From the NCBI RefSeq assembly GCF_002208095.1, contig NZ_CP017990.1:1178001-1242000 (forward strand): a DNA stretch of 64,000 nucleotides, in the 5' to 3' direction. A program made the translations under genes and the position numbers. This stretch comes from Enterobacter cloacae complex sp. ECNIH7 (GTDB taxonomy: Bacteria > Pseudomonadota > Gammaproteobacteria > Enterobacterales > Enterobacteriaceae). The notes beneath the pieces were generated by a model. It did not search any database. It saw only the letters and a program-made list of their open reading frames with translations, and was not told where the DNA came from. Shown piece after piece: positions 43,030 through 51,939 of the stretch (position 1 is its first letter; every line of letters begins with the position of its first letter).

Positions 43030-43492
43030 GCGCGTCAGCCTCCCACGTCACATCCTCAAAGATGGTGCTCCAGTCGCCGTCTGCTGACGGGATGCGCGGT
43101 TTAGGTTCCGGTAAATGCTCCGCCCGGGGAATGCCATTCGCATCCAGAGTGACCTTCACGCGCTCGCACAGCGGCATTTCAAACAGAATGTCGGCGGTAT
43201 CGTCGTTGTTGATAAGGGTCGTAAATTTAACGTCCCGGTTCTTCTCCGGGTTCAGCAGTAGATTGGGCTGGTTGTGCCAGAGCCATGCCATTAACGGCAG
43301 CGTGAAATCATCAATATCACCGGCAAAGTTCATCACAAACAGCACCAGGGTATAGCGGTACATAAACGACGGCGTTTCGCCGGTCGTCTCGATATTCCCT
43401 TCTTCCACAAAAACGGTGAAGGCCTCAGGATTTGCCCTGCACCATTTGTTTGCGTGGGTCAGGGCATCGCGCAGTGAATCAGCTTTCAGCAT
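43022..43492 (-). CDS. R: Tail completion protein gpR
   Basis: 156 aa P2 gpR family (P2 R 155). It starts MLKADSLRDALTHANKWCRANPEAF and contains LPLMAWLWHNQPNLLLNPEKN. It is translated just before S in the minus-strand late operon. Confidence 0.93.
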   Translation of the reverse strand: MLKADSLRDALTHANKWCRANPEAFTVFVEEGNIETTGETPSFMYRYTLVLFVMNFAGDIDDFTLPLMAWLWHNQPNLLLNPEKNRDVKFTTLINNDDTADILFEMPLCERVKVTLDANGIPRAEHLPEPKPRIPSADGDWSTIFEDVTWEADAHE

Positions 43493-43504
43493 GGTGATAC
43501 CTTC

Positions 43505-43597
43505 TCAGCGTCCAGAACGTTCAATCGCAGCCGCGATGATCAACAGATAGATAAGCGTCCAGTACGGGTGAGCACTCAGATAGTCGAATAAGGTCAT
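43505..43597 (-). CDS. 30-residue predicted membrane peptide in the lysis cassette
   Basis: Starts MTLFDYLSAHPYWTLIYLLI, then IAAAIERSGR. One hydrophobic helix (about residues 12-24). The ATG overlaps the lysC stop as ATGA, and a GAGGG ribosome-binding site lies seven bases upstream. It is open, coupled and placed between lysC and R. No family recognised; a role in lysis or membrane insertion is a guess from position. Confidence 0.6.
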   Translation of the reverse strand: MTLFDYLSAHPYWTLIYLLIIAAAIERSGR

Positions 43598-43893
43598 TGT
43601 GTTGCCCTCGCGTGGTCAGTCAGTCTTTTCAGGCGGCGCAGGTCGAGATCGGCTATCGCCGCCTTATCGGCGTTGCAGGTATCCAGCGCATCGCGCAGAC
43701 GATCACTCCAGATAGCTATCGCGCCCCAAGTTACCGGGGCGGTCAGTCCCGGCGCTGGCGTTGCTGCCGTCAGGCTTTCCGGCACCGGTTCGTACACGAT
43801 TTTCATTTGTGGCTGAGGCGGCGCGGTGTTGCAGGCCGTTACTGACAGAAGCAGGCACAACAGTATTGGCACACGTATCGTCTTTGATGGCAT
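43594..43893 (-). CDS. lysC: Outer-membrane spanin LysC (Rz1-like)
   Basis: 99 aa lipoprotein. Signal with lipobox (ILLCLLLSVTAC), then a proline-containing periplasmic part (APPQPQ...PEPVPES-type). It starts inside lysB in another frame at 43893, the embedded arrangement typical of Rz/Rz1 pairs, and continues past the lysB stop. With LysB it fuses inner and outer membranes in the last step of lysis. Confidence 0.88.
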   Translation of the reverse strand: MPSKTIRVPILLCLLLSVTACNTAPPQPQMKIVYEPVPESLTAATPAPGLTAPVTWGAIAIWSDRLRDALDTCNADKAAIADLDLRRLKRLTDHARATQ

Positions 43894-44140
43894 CGCGCAT
43901 GTTTTCACGTCGCTTTTCTCCCTCGGCGTTTCTTTGCTGCTCGTTTGCCCGCAATTGTGCAAGCACTTCGCGTGCGTCAGCAGTCAGTGCCCGCAGCTCA
44001 TCCAGCACCTCACCATTACTTTTCACCTCGCGGGAAAGCGCTTCATTGCGAGCGGAGTCTTTTCCGCGTTGATGTGTCTGCCAGAGCAGGCCACCAGAGG
44101 CCAGCGCCAGCAATGCGCATAAAATGGCTGTAATCTTCAT
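43703..44140 (-). CDS. lysB: Inner-membrane spanin LysB (Rz-like)
   Basis: 145 aa (P2 LysB 141). N-terminal membrane anchor MKITAILCALLALASGGLLW followed by a coiled-coil periplasmic domain (SREVKSNGEVLDELRALTADAREVLAQLRANEQQ). It overlaps the endolysin gene by ATGA and contains the start of lysC in another frame. Confidence 0.9.
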   Translation of the reverse strand: MKITAILCALLALASGGLLWQTHQRGKDSARNEALSREVKSNGEVLDELRALTADAREVLAQLRANEQQRNAEGEKRRENMRDAIKDDTCANTVVPASVSNGLQHRAASATNENRVRTGAGKPDGSNASAGTDRPGNLGRDSYLE

Positions 44141-44694
44141 TTATCAGCCTCCACGTCCCGCAGGCACCACGCCTTAAAATCCGCTCTCCGGTTAACCAGC
44201 CCCTGGCTGCGCTTACCGCCGCTGTTTACAAAGTCTGTCAGCCGGTTACACATCGCCTGCCATTCATGCGCCTGCGCCTTCTTCCAGATGGTCGTGCGCT
44301 GCTTTCGCTTCTGGCTGTCCGTGAACCACATCAGGCCAGTACACCCCACATTAAGAGCGGCATCCGTCATGGCCTCAAAGGCGTACTGCGGCATATGCCC
44401 GCCTTCAAAATTCTGGTTAATACAATTCTCAGCGTGCCGCATATCGTTAATCCAGCGGCCGGCGATCTCGCTGTCGCTGTACTCCCGCTTCTCAACGCGC
44501 CCCGTCGAACCAATTCCAACCGTCAGCACGCCAGCCGTGCAGTAGTAGGGTGTATTCCGGCAGTCTTCCCAGCCTGCAATCTTCTGCTGGCCTTCCGGCG
44601 TGGTGCGCAACACGCCCGGACTCAGCGTGATACCCAGCGCAACAATGGCCGCAATGGAGCATTTTTTAATAAGCTGTTTCATCTTCCGGCTCAT
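44137..44694 (-). CDS. K: SAR endolysin gpK (GH24 lysozyme)
   Basis: 185 aa muramidase. A weakly hydrophobic, uncleaved-type N-terminal segment (CSIAAIVALGITLSPGV) suggests a signal-arrest-release anchor. The catalytic triad spacing E-x8-C-x5-T is seen in GWEDCRNTPYYCTAGVLT, with cysteine in place of the usual aspartate, as in P1-type enzymes. P2 K is a soluble enzyme of another style, so this is a lysis-gene replacement. ATG codons at 44733, 44694 and 44682 are all possible. Confidence 0.88.
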   Translation of the reverse strand: MSRKMKQLIKKCSIAAIVALGITLSPGVLRTTPEGQQKIAGWEDCRNTPYYCTAGVLTVGIGSTGRVEKREYSDSEIAGRWINDMRHAENCINQNFEGGHMPQYAFEAMTDAALNVGCTGLMWFTDSQKRKQRTTIWKKAQAHEWQAMCNRLTDFVNSGGKRSQGLVNRRADFKAWCLRDVEADK

Positions 44695-44968
44695 TCTGTT
44701 GCAGAAGGTCAAGCGCCCGGCGCTCTGACTCACTCATTTGCCTGTGTTCTGCCTGTTCCAGAATCTGGTTAATCAGCTCGTTGCGACGCTTCTGCCCCCG
44801 TTCGATGCGGGCGCGATAGAGCCATCCACGGGCACCAAAAACCATCCCGACGAGAAGACCGGCCAGCGCAATCTTTTCGCTCAGTGTCATTACGCCAATA
44901 CTCGTGACCATCGCTGACATCATGAATGTCAGCCAGTCATTAAGGCGCTGAAAGAAACTTAATCCCAT
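44666..44968 (-). CDS. Y: Holin gpY
   Basis: 100 aa (P2 Y 93). Two hydrophobic helices (about 12-30 and 33-50) followed by a charged C-terminal tail (RARIERGQKRRNELINQILEQAEH), typical of a class II holin that times lysis. It overlaps both X and K. Confidence 0.88.
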   Translation of the reverse strand: MGLSFFQRLNDWLTFMMSAMVTSIGVMTLSEKIALAGLLVGMVFGARGWLYRARIERGQKRRNELINQILEQAEHRQMSESERRALDLLQQNEPEDETAY

Positions 44969-45159
44969 AGCTGCACCATCTCCTGTGTCGCTTTACGCGC
45001 GATTTCCGGCAGTTCAATCTCCTGACCGGCATCAAGAAAAACCTGCTGGCTCAGTCCTGGATTGGCAGATAACACTTTTTCGGTCACGCCCTGCGTGGTG
45101 CCGTAGTGACGCCAGCAAAGCAAATCCACCGTATCCCCCAGCAATGCCTTCACTTTCAT
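44959..45159 (-). CDS. X: Tail protein gpX
   Basis: 66 aa (P2 X 67). LysM-like peptide with VDLLCWRHYGTTQGVTEKVLSANPGL and the ending EIARKATQEMVQLWD. ATG at 45159 overlaps the L stop (TGATG). The in-frame TTG two codons earlier was not used. Confidence 0.93.
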   Translation of the reverse strand: MKVKALLGDTVDLLCWRHYGTTQGVTEKVLSANPGLSQQVFLDAGQEIELPEIARKATQEMVQLWD

Positions 45160-45683
45160 CAGCAAAGCTCCGCATAGAGGCGCGGCGTGTCGCGAATGTC
45201 GGCGATACTCCAGCGGGCATCCCGCCAGAGATCATCCCGTTGCAGGTCAAGCGCGGCGGCGTCTTTGTCGCCTTTCGCCGTGGTATCAACGTCGCGATAG
45301 CCTTCAAGTACCAGCGCCCTGGCAATCGAATAGACTGCACGGCGGAAGCGGTACACCTTCACGTTTTCACCGTTGATAACCAGCTTTTCCATATCACCTG
45401 ACGGCAGGGCTGAAGGCACATCTTCCAGCGTGTGAAAGCCTGCGCTGACCTGACCGGCGCGCCAGCCCAGCAACTGCGCGGTGACATGGGCTACCGCTTC
45501 CGTGGTGACGTGCATCAGCCTGGACGTGGTGATACCACCTGTAATGCGTGCGGCCAGACGGAGATCGGCCAGTTTTATCACCGGCCAGAAGTCCCCGGCG
45601 CTGACGGTGGTATCACCATCATCAACATCGGGGGTATCGCTGTCGGCAGGCAACACGCGCTTATTTGCCACAAGGCTGCTCAT
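45159..45683 (-). CDS. L: Head completion protein gpL
   Basis: 174 aa (P2 L 169), the head-tail joining adaptor. It starts MSSLVANKRVLPADSD and has WPVIKLADLRLAARITGGITTSRL and the ending WSIADIRDTPRLYAELC. The start at 45683 was chosen by homology. Confidence 0.93.
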   Translation of the reverse strand: MSSLVANKRVLPADSDTPDVDDGDTTVSAGDFWPVIKLADLRLAARITGGITTSRLMHVTTEAVAHVTAQLLGWRAGQVSAGFHTLEDVPSALPSGDMEKLVINGENVKVYRFRRAVYSIARALVLEGYRDVDTTAKGDKDAAALDLQRDDLWRDARWSIADIRDTPRLYAELC

Positions 45684-45781
45684 GCACTTATCTCCCATAA
45701 ATCAGGCGGTGGGCGGGTGGTTAAAAGACCGTAAAAGGGCAGATATCCACCCGCGCCGCCTGTCGGACGGGGCCGAAGTCG

Positions 45782-46639
45782 TTAATTCTTTTTCTGGTTG
45801 GCAGGCTTGCGCTTTGTCGCTTTGCCTGTTGCCGTTTTAGTCGTGGTTTTACGCGTCGCCGTTTTACCTGCTGCGCTGGCGGTAGTGCTCTTTTCCGGAA
45901 CAGGCTCTGCAGTACCGTCAGTTTTGTCGGTGCTGGCCGCGTCGCCTTCCCCCGTGCCGCTATCCGCAGACAGCTTCTTAACTTCGCGGGCAAGCGTGGC
46001 AATCTCTTTTTTTACCCCGGCGTTGGGGTTGCGCGTCAGCGCCTCACGGAACAGCGCCAGCGCTTCCGCTTTGGTCGTGATATCAGTCGCACCACGGCGG
46101 GCAAGCGCACGGGCCTTGCACAACTTGGCGCGCACCACATCCGGCATATCACTGTCGGCGACAATGTCCGCCACTTCGTCAAGCACAGCGATACCGGACG
46201 ATAAATCAGCGTCAGCATCAGCAGCCGCGAGCGTCAACAGTGGTTTGCTCATTTCTTCGGTCAGGAATGTTGCTGCCGTGCGGTTGAAGTTATCCGGCAG
46301 CGTCAGCCCGTGGCGCACCACATAGCGCCCCAGCTTCATCACAAGCACATAATCACGGCAGTCAATCGCCCAGACCATCAACCGGGTAATGACTTCATCC
46401 TGCCGCCCGCTGTCGCCGTCGAGCGTGCCTTCAATCCATCCCTCGTATTCAGGCAGCATGGATTTTTTCATTTCGGCTTTGGTTTCTTCGGACTGCACGC
46501 CGCTAAGGCGGGACAAGTCCATACGCAGGCGATGCAGAATTTGCTCATGCGCAGTGCGCTGGATATCGGATTCTTCATCCGCCTGGCCCCGGCGTTCTGC
46601 CATGACCCTCTGAAAATGTCGTTGTGCCGGTGTTAACAT
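45782..46639 (-). CDS. M: Terminase endonuclease subunit gpM
   Basis: 285 aa (P2 M 247), which cuts cos during packaging. It starts MLTPAQRHFQRVMAERR after a GGGAGAAG ribosome-binding site; the core through about 225 matches P2 M. It then carries an extra 60-residue tail rich in Lys, Thr and Ala (KTATRKTTTKTATGKATKRK), which resembles a disordered DNA-binding extension. Confidence 0.93.
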   Translation of the reverse strand: MLTPAQRHFQRVMAERRGQADEESDIQRTAHEQILHRLRMDLSRLSGVQSEETKAEMKKSMLPEYEGWIEGTLDGDSGRQDEVITRLMVWAIDCRDYVLVMKLGRYVVRHGLTLPDNFNRTAATFLTEEMSKPLLTLAAADADADLSSGIAVLDEVADIVADSDMPDVVRAKLCKARALARRGATDITTKAEALALFREALTRNPNAGVKKEIATLAREVKKLSADSGTGEGDAASTDKTDGTAEPVPEKSTTASAAGKTATRKTTTKTATGKATKRKPANQKKN

Positions 46640-46685
46640 CGTCACTTCTCCCCGTAATGGCGGGGGAATTCCCCCGCCGCGTCTG

Positions 46686-47735
46686 TCACTCGCCAGCCTG
46701 TTCGGCCTGGGCGAACTGAATGCCGTCAATGAACGCAACATTGCCGTAGTCTTCAATGACGAAGTCATCGTTTGAAGACTGATACGTTGCGACACGGTTG
46801 TATTCCGGCTCTTCTTTGATCGTCCGGCGCAGACCGCCGCGCTGGTAGTACACCGACAGGTTTTTGAACGGCGTGATCAGTACGCCAGTTACAGGGAAGT
46901 AAGGCGCGATAAAGGTCGGCATGTTGCCTACGCGCTCCTGCGCAACAATCAGCTGACCGGCCAACATTTCGGTATTCGGGTTGGTCTGGCTTAAGGCGTT
47001 GATGGCCGAAAAATTGCTCGTCGTCAGCAGGTCACCCGCCAGAATTACCACGTTATCCGGGTTATGCTTGTGCCACTCATCCATCAGGCTGTTTTTAGCG
47101 TCGTACACCGCAGCACCAAGGTTGCCGTAAGTACCTTTTGCGACAATCTTGTTATCTTCATCACGCGAGGTGATCGTCACATTAGAAATGACTCGGTGCG
47201 GTGCCTCCTTACGGATTTTCTCCAGCCAGCCAATGCCACAGTCCTGCAACAGTGGATTAGCGGCGCGGTCAGACGGATCGCTGTACTTCACACCGTTAAA
47301 GCCAATCATGATGCGGTCAAGCGACATCTGGCGGGCCATTGCCTTGCTGATCAGCGGCTGGAACTCCGGCATATGCGCCCAAGCATCAAGCTGTTCATAG
47401 CTGATGCCGTAGTCATAGTTGACCTTGCGGCACATGTAGTCGAACGGCTCCATTGATTGATTTGAGCCAGGGTTGCGACGGCTGGTGACGCCGTTGTTTA
47501 CACCAGCCATCGGGCCTTTACTGCCGATCAGGACTTTCTGGCCGATCTGCTGGTTGACGGGGAACACGTTAATTTTGCTCAGGAAAGAATCATTTTGCTG
47601 TGCAGCCTGTTCCATACGCTGCTGGCGCGTCGGATCTACAGCAAATTTTGCTGCGATAGCGGAGGTTGAAACGCCGTTTAGCTGTGCTTGCTGGGCTACG
47701 TACCGATCAAACAGCTGGCGGGTAGTGTTTTCCAT
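46686..47735 (-). CDS. N: Major capsid protein gpN
   Basis: 349 aa HK97-fold capsid protein (P2 N 357). It has the block QMSLDRIMIGFNGVKYSDPSDRAANPLLQDCGIGWLEKIRKEAP and the C-terminal VVTYQSSNDDFVIEDYGN-type ending. In P2 the first residues are cleaved by the gpO protease; a cleavage site here was not assigned. Confidence 0.95.
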   Translation of the reverse strand: MENTTRQLFDRYVAQQAQLNGVSTSAIAAKFAVDPTRQQRMEQAAQQNDSFLSKINVFPVNQQIGQKVLIGSKGPMAGVNNGVTSRRNPGSNQSMEPFDYMCRKVNYDYGISYEQLDAWAHMPEFQPLISKAMARQMSLDRIMIGFNGVKYSDPSDRAANPLLQDCGIGWLEKIRKEAPHRVISNVTITSRDEDNKIVAKGTYGNLGAAVYDAKNSLMDEWHKHNPDNVVILAGDLLTTSNFSAINALSQTNPNTEMLAGQLIVAQERVGNMPTFIAPYFPVTGVLITPFKNLSVYYQRGGLRRTIKEEPEYNRVATYQSSNDDFVIEDYGNVAFIDGIQFAQAEQAGE

Positions 47736-47758
47736 ATTCTTTGCTCTCGTTGTGGATA

Positions 47759-48595
47759 TCAGTAATCAGCAAGCTGCGCGTTTGCGCCGCCGTTTGCGGG
47801 TTCCCGCTGGCTGAAATTGGCGTCAGTGTTTCCCAGCTTGCTGGTCAGCGCGGCAAGGTCGGAGGTCAGCTTCTGGATTGCCTGGCTGTCCTGTTCGCGG
47901 GCGCGGCTCAGGTCGTTGAAGCTGTCCAGCAGATCGGCATGGGATTGGGCGACGTTCTCCACGGCGTCACGCACCTGGCTGAACTGTTCACCGTCAGCTT
48001 TCCGGCCTTTACCGATGATCCCCATGACGCGCCCGAACCACTGCTTACCTTCATCGCTGCGTTGCTCAGCCAGTTCGATAATTTCGGCCTCAATGGCATC
48101 GGTGAACAGCGGGGCTTCACCCTGCTGATTGTTGAAGGACATAACCTGCTGACGCTGCTGCGCGGCAAACTTCAGCCGCTCGGTGCCAAGACTCGCCGGG
48201 GTATCGGTCATCGCCAGCCCCATGACATACGCCTTGCCGTTAAGCGCAAACTGCGGGTGCAGTTCAATACTGGAATAAATTTTCTTGCCTTCCTCCGTCA
48301 GCTTCTTCATGCGCTCAGAAGGTTCAATTTCGGCGTAAAGCGCGGTGCGTCCGGCGAGCGGGCCTTCGCTGATATCTTCAGCACTCAGCGCCGTCACATC
48401 ACCCATCGCGCCGAAATCACTGCCGGGGAATGGCGAAAGGTAGTGCTCCACGTTGACGCGTGCGCCGTACACGTCCGGGCTGTAGTTTGCTGCTGCATCA
48501 CGAAGGTGCTCAGGGCGAATTTCACGCCCGTCAACGGTGGCACCAGAGACAGCAACGCGGAATTTCTTACGGGCTGGTTTAGCTGCGCTAGCCAT
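47759..48595 (-). CDS. O: Capsid scaffold and protease gpO
   Basis: 278 aa (P2 O 284). The N-terminal serine protease has the likely triad Asp22 (TVDGRE), His51 (VEHYLSPF) and a serine at 108-109 (YSSIELHP), spaced almost as in P2 (D19, H48, S107). A C-terminal coiled-coil scaffold follows (SQVRDAVENVAQSHADLLDSFNDL). The start at 48595 has AGGA eight bases upstream. First gene of the long minus-strand late operon. Confidence 0.94.
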   Translation of the reverse strand: MASAAKPARKKFRVAVSGATVDGREIRPEHLRDAAANYSPDVYGARVNVEHYLSPFPGSDFGAMGDVTALSAEDISEGPLAGRTALYAEIEPSERMKKLTEEGKKIYSSIELHPQFALNGKAYVMGLAMTDTPASLGTERLKFAAQQRQQVMSFNNQQGEAPLFTDAIEAEIIELAEQRSDEGKQWFGRVMGIIGKGRKADGEQFSQVRDAVENVAQSHADLLDSFNDLSRAREQDSQAIQKLTSDLAALTSKLGNTDANFSQREPANGGANAQLADY

Positions 48596-48665
48596 GTCGA
48601 TAATCCTGTTGAGTGGTTTCTGTACGGCCATGATGGCAGAGCGTAACTTGCTGTCTCAACGAGGT

Positions 48666-48695
48666 TTTGTTGTCGGAGGAAGGCCAGACCACAAA
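48666..48695. promoter_or_regulatory. Putative late-promoter operator between O and P
   Basis: Dyad TTTGTTGTC-N12-GACCACAAA (8 of 9 base pairs) in the divergent O/P region, where P2 has its bidirectional PO/PP late promoters. The same design recurs at 32026-32055. Assigned by position and repetition, not by an exact Ogr consensus match. Confidence 0.55.
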
Positions 48696-48754
48696 GGGGG
48701 CGATAGCGGGATCGCGCGCGGGGTAATCTTCACTCCATAAACGGTGGAGGGCAG

Positions 48755-50485
48755 ATGATACAGGACGCTTTTGTACGTCAGAGGGCAAAACAACTTTACT
48801 GGCAGGGCTATCCGCCAGCGGAGATCGCGCGCCTGATGGGGATTAATCAGAACACAATTTACGCCTGGAAGAAACGCGATGAATGGGATGAAACGCCGCC
48901 CGTCCAGCGCGTCAGCCAGTCTATGGATGCCCGCCTCATCCAGCTTACGGACAAGAAAGACAAGACCGGGGGAGACTTCAAGGAGATTGATCTGCTGACC
49001 CGGCAACTGAAAAAGCTGTCTGATGGACAACCGGCAGGGGCTGGCGCGGGCAAAAAGCCGCGCAAGCGCAAGCTGAAAAACCACTTCACCGAAGAACAGA
49101 TCGTCGCGCTGCGGGAGAAAATACTTGATTCCCTTTCATGGCATCAACGCGGCTGGTATGAGCAACGCCACCACCGAAACCGCATGATACTGAAGTCCCG
49201 CCAGATTGGCGCAACCTGGTACTTTGCACGCGAGGCGTTGTTGGATGCGCTGCGAGATGATGTGAAATATCCGTACCAGCGCAACCAGATATTTCTGTCC
49301 GCATCCCGCCGACAGGCTCACCAGTTCAGAGGGTTCATTCAGAAGGTAGCGGAAGAAGTAGACGTTGAGCTTAAGGGCGGCGACAAAATCGTACTGAGTA
49401 ACGGCGCAGAGCTGCATTTCCTCGGCACGTCCGCAGCGACGGCACAGTCATATACGGGCAACCTGAAGTTCGATGAATTCTTCTGGGTCAGCAACTTCAC
49501 CAACCTGCGAAAGGTTGCGGGTGCAATGGCAACGCTGAAGGGGCTGACGCGTACCTACTTTTCCACGCCGTCAGGTGAAACCCATGAGGCTTACCCGTTC
49601 TGGACGGGCGATCGCTGGAATGAGAAACGCCCCAAGGCACAGCGCAAAGCATTTGATGTGGGCTGGAAAACGCTGAACAGCGGGCTGTTATGCCCAGATA
49701 AAACCTGGCGTCAGATTGTCACCCTGAAGGATGTGATAGACCACGGCTGGGAATATACCGACCTTGAAGAGATTCAGGATGAAAACAGCGAGGATGAATT
49801 CCGCAACCTGTACATGTGCGAGTTCGTTCGCGATGGCGAGTCAGCTTTCAACCTTAACGCACTGATTGGCTGCGGGGCAGATGGTTATGACGAATGGCCG
49901 GACTGGAAGCCTTTTGCGTCCAGGCCGATGGGTAATCGCCCGGTCTGGATAGGCTATGACGCCAACGGCAGCAGCGGAAACGGTGACAGCGGCGCGATTT
50001 GCGTTGTGGTTCCGCCACTGGTGCCGGGTGGTAAATTCCGCACGGTGGAGACGGAACAGGTACGCGGCCTTGAGTTTGAAGAGCAGGCGAAAGTTATCGA
50101 AAACTTCACCTTCAAATACAACGTGCAGCATGTCGGCATCGACGTGACGGGCGGTAATGGTGAAGCCGTTTATCAGATAGTGAAGAAGTTCTTCCCGATG
50201 GCAATGCCCTACACCATGTCAATGACGTCAAAGCGCGCCCTGGTGCTGAAAATGCTACAGCTGATCCGCGCCGGGCGATGGGAGTATGACCGCAGCGAGC
50301 GCGCCCTGATCAACGCCTTTAACTCTGTTCGCAAGGTAAAGACGCCAGGCGGATTCATCACCTATGACACTGACCGCTCGCGCGGCGTCAGCCACGGGGA
50401 TTTAGCCTGGGCGAATATGCTCGCGATTATTAACGAACCGCTGGGCCAGGAGAGTGGCAGCGGCGGGTTTGCTATGGAGTTCTGA
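48755..50485 (+). CDS. P: Terminase ATPase subunit gpP
   Basis: 576 aa (P2 P 590), the packaging motor. An N-terminal helix-turn-helix (about 18-40, GYPPAEIARLMGINQNTIYAWKK) for cos recognition, an ATPase domain with a Walker-A-like K147-SRQIGATW, and a C-terminal nuclease-fold region (VWIGYDANGSSGNGDSGAICVV). A strong GGTGGAGG ribosome-binding site precedes it. It is divergent from O and overlaps Q by one base. Confidence 0.95.
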   Translation: MIQDAFVRQRAKQLYWQGYPPAEIARLMGINQNTIYAWKKRDEWDETPPVQRVSQSMDARLIQLTDKKDKTGGDFKEIDLLTRQLKKLSDGQPAGAGAGKKPRKRKLKNHFTEEQIVALREKILDSLSWHQRGWYEQRHHRNRMILKSRQIGATWYFAREALLDALRDDVKYPYQRNQIFLSASRRQAHQFRGFIQKVAEEVDVELKGGDKIVLSNGAELHFLGTSAATAQSYTGNLKFDEFFWVSNFTNLRKVAGAMATLKGLTRTYFSTPSGETHEAYPFWTGDRWNEKRPKAQRKAFDVGWKTLNSGLLCPDKTWRQIVTLKDVIDHGWEYTDLEEIQDENSEDEFRNLYMCEFVRDGESAFNLNALIGCGADGYDEWPDWKPFASRPMGNRPVWIGYDANGSSGNGDSGAICVVVPPLVPGGKFRTVETEQVRGLEFEEQAKVIENFTFKYNVQHVGIDVTGGNGEAVYQIVKKFFPMAMPYTMSMTSKRALVLKMLQLIRAGRWEYDRSERALINAFNSVRKVKTPGGFITYDTDRSRGVSHGDLAWANMLAIINEPLGQESGSGGFAMEF

Positions 50486-51543
50486 TGAAGAAGCGCACCT
50501 ACAAAAACAATCACGCTGCCAGCAGTGGCAGTGCCGGACAGCCTGATATCTCTGACGCTCTCAGAAGCGATCCGGCGCTCAGCGCCTTCACGTTTGACGG
50601 TCCCTATTCGGTAACGGACGGCTATGACCTGCTTGACAGCATGTGCTGCGTCGATAACGGCCGGTACTACGAAACGCCAATAGACTGGAAGGGGTTAACC
50701 CGTGCGTTCGCACAATCCCCGCTGCATCAGTCGGCGCTTTACTTCAAGCGCAATGTGCTGACCGGGTGCTATATCCCTCACCCCTTACTGTCACGTCAGG
50801 CCTTCTCTGCCTTTGCACTGGACTGGTTTGTCTTTGGTAATGCCTATCTTGAACGCCGCTCTAACCTTTTGGGTGCCCCGCTCAAACTCCAGCATGTTCC
50901 GGCGCTGAACACGCGACGGGGTAGCGATCTTGATACGTACTGGTTTATCCGGCAGTGGAAAGATGAATACGAGTTTAAGCCGGGTCAGGTCTGCCACATC
51001 ATGAACCCGGATATTCATCAGGAAATCTACGGTATGCCGGAATACATGGGGGCGCTACTGTCCGCCAGCCTGTCACATTCCGCCGATAAGTTCCGCAAAC
51101 TCTACTATGACAACGGATCCCATGCCGGATGCATTCTCTATGTCGGGTCGGAGAAGGTAGATCAGGAAAGCATAAAGGTGGTGCAAAAGACGCTGTCACA
51201 GGCCAGAGGGAAAGGCTCCTTCAAAAACGTGTTGATCCACGCGCCGGGCGGCGGCAAAGACGGCGTGCAACTGTTGCCGTTCAGCCAGATATCGGCAAAG
51301 GATGAGTTTCTTAACATCAAATCAGCAACGCGCAACGATTTACGCGACGCTCACCGCATCCCGCCGCAACTGATGGGCGCAATGCCGGAAGGCAACGGCT
51401 CGCTGGGTGATGTTGAGAAGGCCGCGCGCGTCTTCGCCATCAACGAAATGTTGCCCGTGATGGAAGCCATGAAGGGCGTCAATGACTGGCTAGGTCAGGA
51501 AGTGATCCGCTTTAATCCCTACGCTCTGCTCAAAGACGAGTGA
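50485..51543 (+). CDS. Q: Portal protein gpQ
   Basis: 352 aa (P2 Q 344) dodecameric portal through which DNA enters the head. PBSX/P2-type portal family blocks: PPISWKGL-like YETPIDWKGLTRAF, FGNAYLERR, IYGMPEYMGAL and RDAHRIPPQLMGAMPEG. It is translated with P (TGATG). An 8-bp GC hairpin follows at 51554-51574. Confidence 0.95.
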   Translation: MKKRTYKNNHAASSGSAGQPDISDALRSDPALSAFTFDGPYSVTDGYDLLDSMCCVDNGRYYETPIDWKGLTRAFAQSPLHQSALYFKRNVLTGCYIPHPLLSRQAFSAFALDWFVFGNAYLERRSNLLGAPLKLQHVPALNTRRGSDLDTYWFIRQWKDEYEFKPGQVCHIMNPDIHQEIYGMPEYMGALLSASLSHSADKFRKLYYDNGSHAGCILYVGSEKVDQESIKVVQKTLSQARGKGSFKNVLIHAPGGGKDGVQLLPFSQISAKDEFLNIKSATRNDLRDAHRIPPQLMGAMPEGNGSLGDVEKAARVFAINEMLPVMEAMKGVNDWLGQEVIRFNPYALLKDE

Positions 51544-51795
51544 TCCACACCACCCGCCGCACATCCTGCGGCGGTTATCCTTCAGTAATTTTCAATCTTC
51601 GCATGACCGGCCACCACCCGATCACCACCCGGTACGACCTTTAACGCCCCCTCACTCAGAGCGCATGAGCGCCATTCTGGCAGGCGCAAACTGCAATCGA
51701 CTCCTCATCACATCCGGAAGCGAGAAAGCGCGCGAAGAAGGCGGAAAAGGCCGAAGAATGGCATTTAAAGGCACCCCCTCACTGCCCCCTGTCGC

Positions 51796-51817
51796 GTGGG
51801 CTGTTCCCCCGTCACCT
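51796..51817 (-). other. Candidate cos site
   Basis: The minus strand reads AGGTGACGGGGGAACAGCC, resembling the P2/186 cohesive end (G/C-rich with GGGGAA followed by GC). It is in the expected place, just beyond Q. Similarity is partial, so the cut positions are not assigned. Confidence 0.35.
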
Positions 51818-51912
51818 GCGCGCGATATTTGCTTCGTTTTTTGTGCATTTGCCGATCCGGGGTCAGACCGCGCCACCACAGGGCGGAAAGGGCATAAACA
51901 GCATCAAAAAAA

Positions 51913-51939
51913 TTGTGCAAATTTGTGCACTATTGTGCA
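51913..51939 (+). repeat. Three 10-bp-spaced TTGTGCA iterons
   Basis: TTGTGCA begins at 51913, 51923 and 51933, exactly one helical turn apart, with a fourth copy at 51841. The spacing would place protein contacts on one face of the DNA. Candidate binding site for terminase or a regulator; unproven. Confidence 0.6.

Noticed and set aside
51653..51879. Short open frames on both strands in the cos interval
   Set aside because: Compositionally unlike phage proteins, no ribosome-binding site, and they overlap the cos-like segment and repeats.
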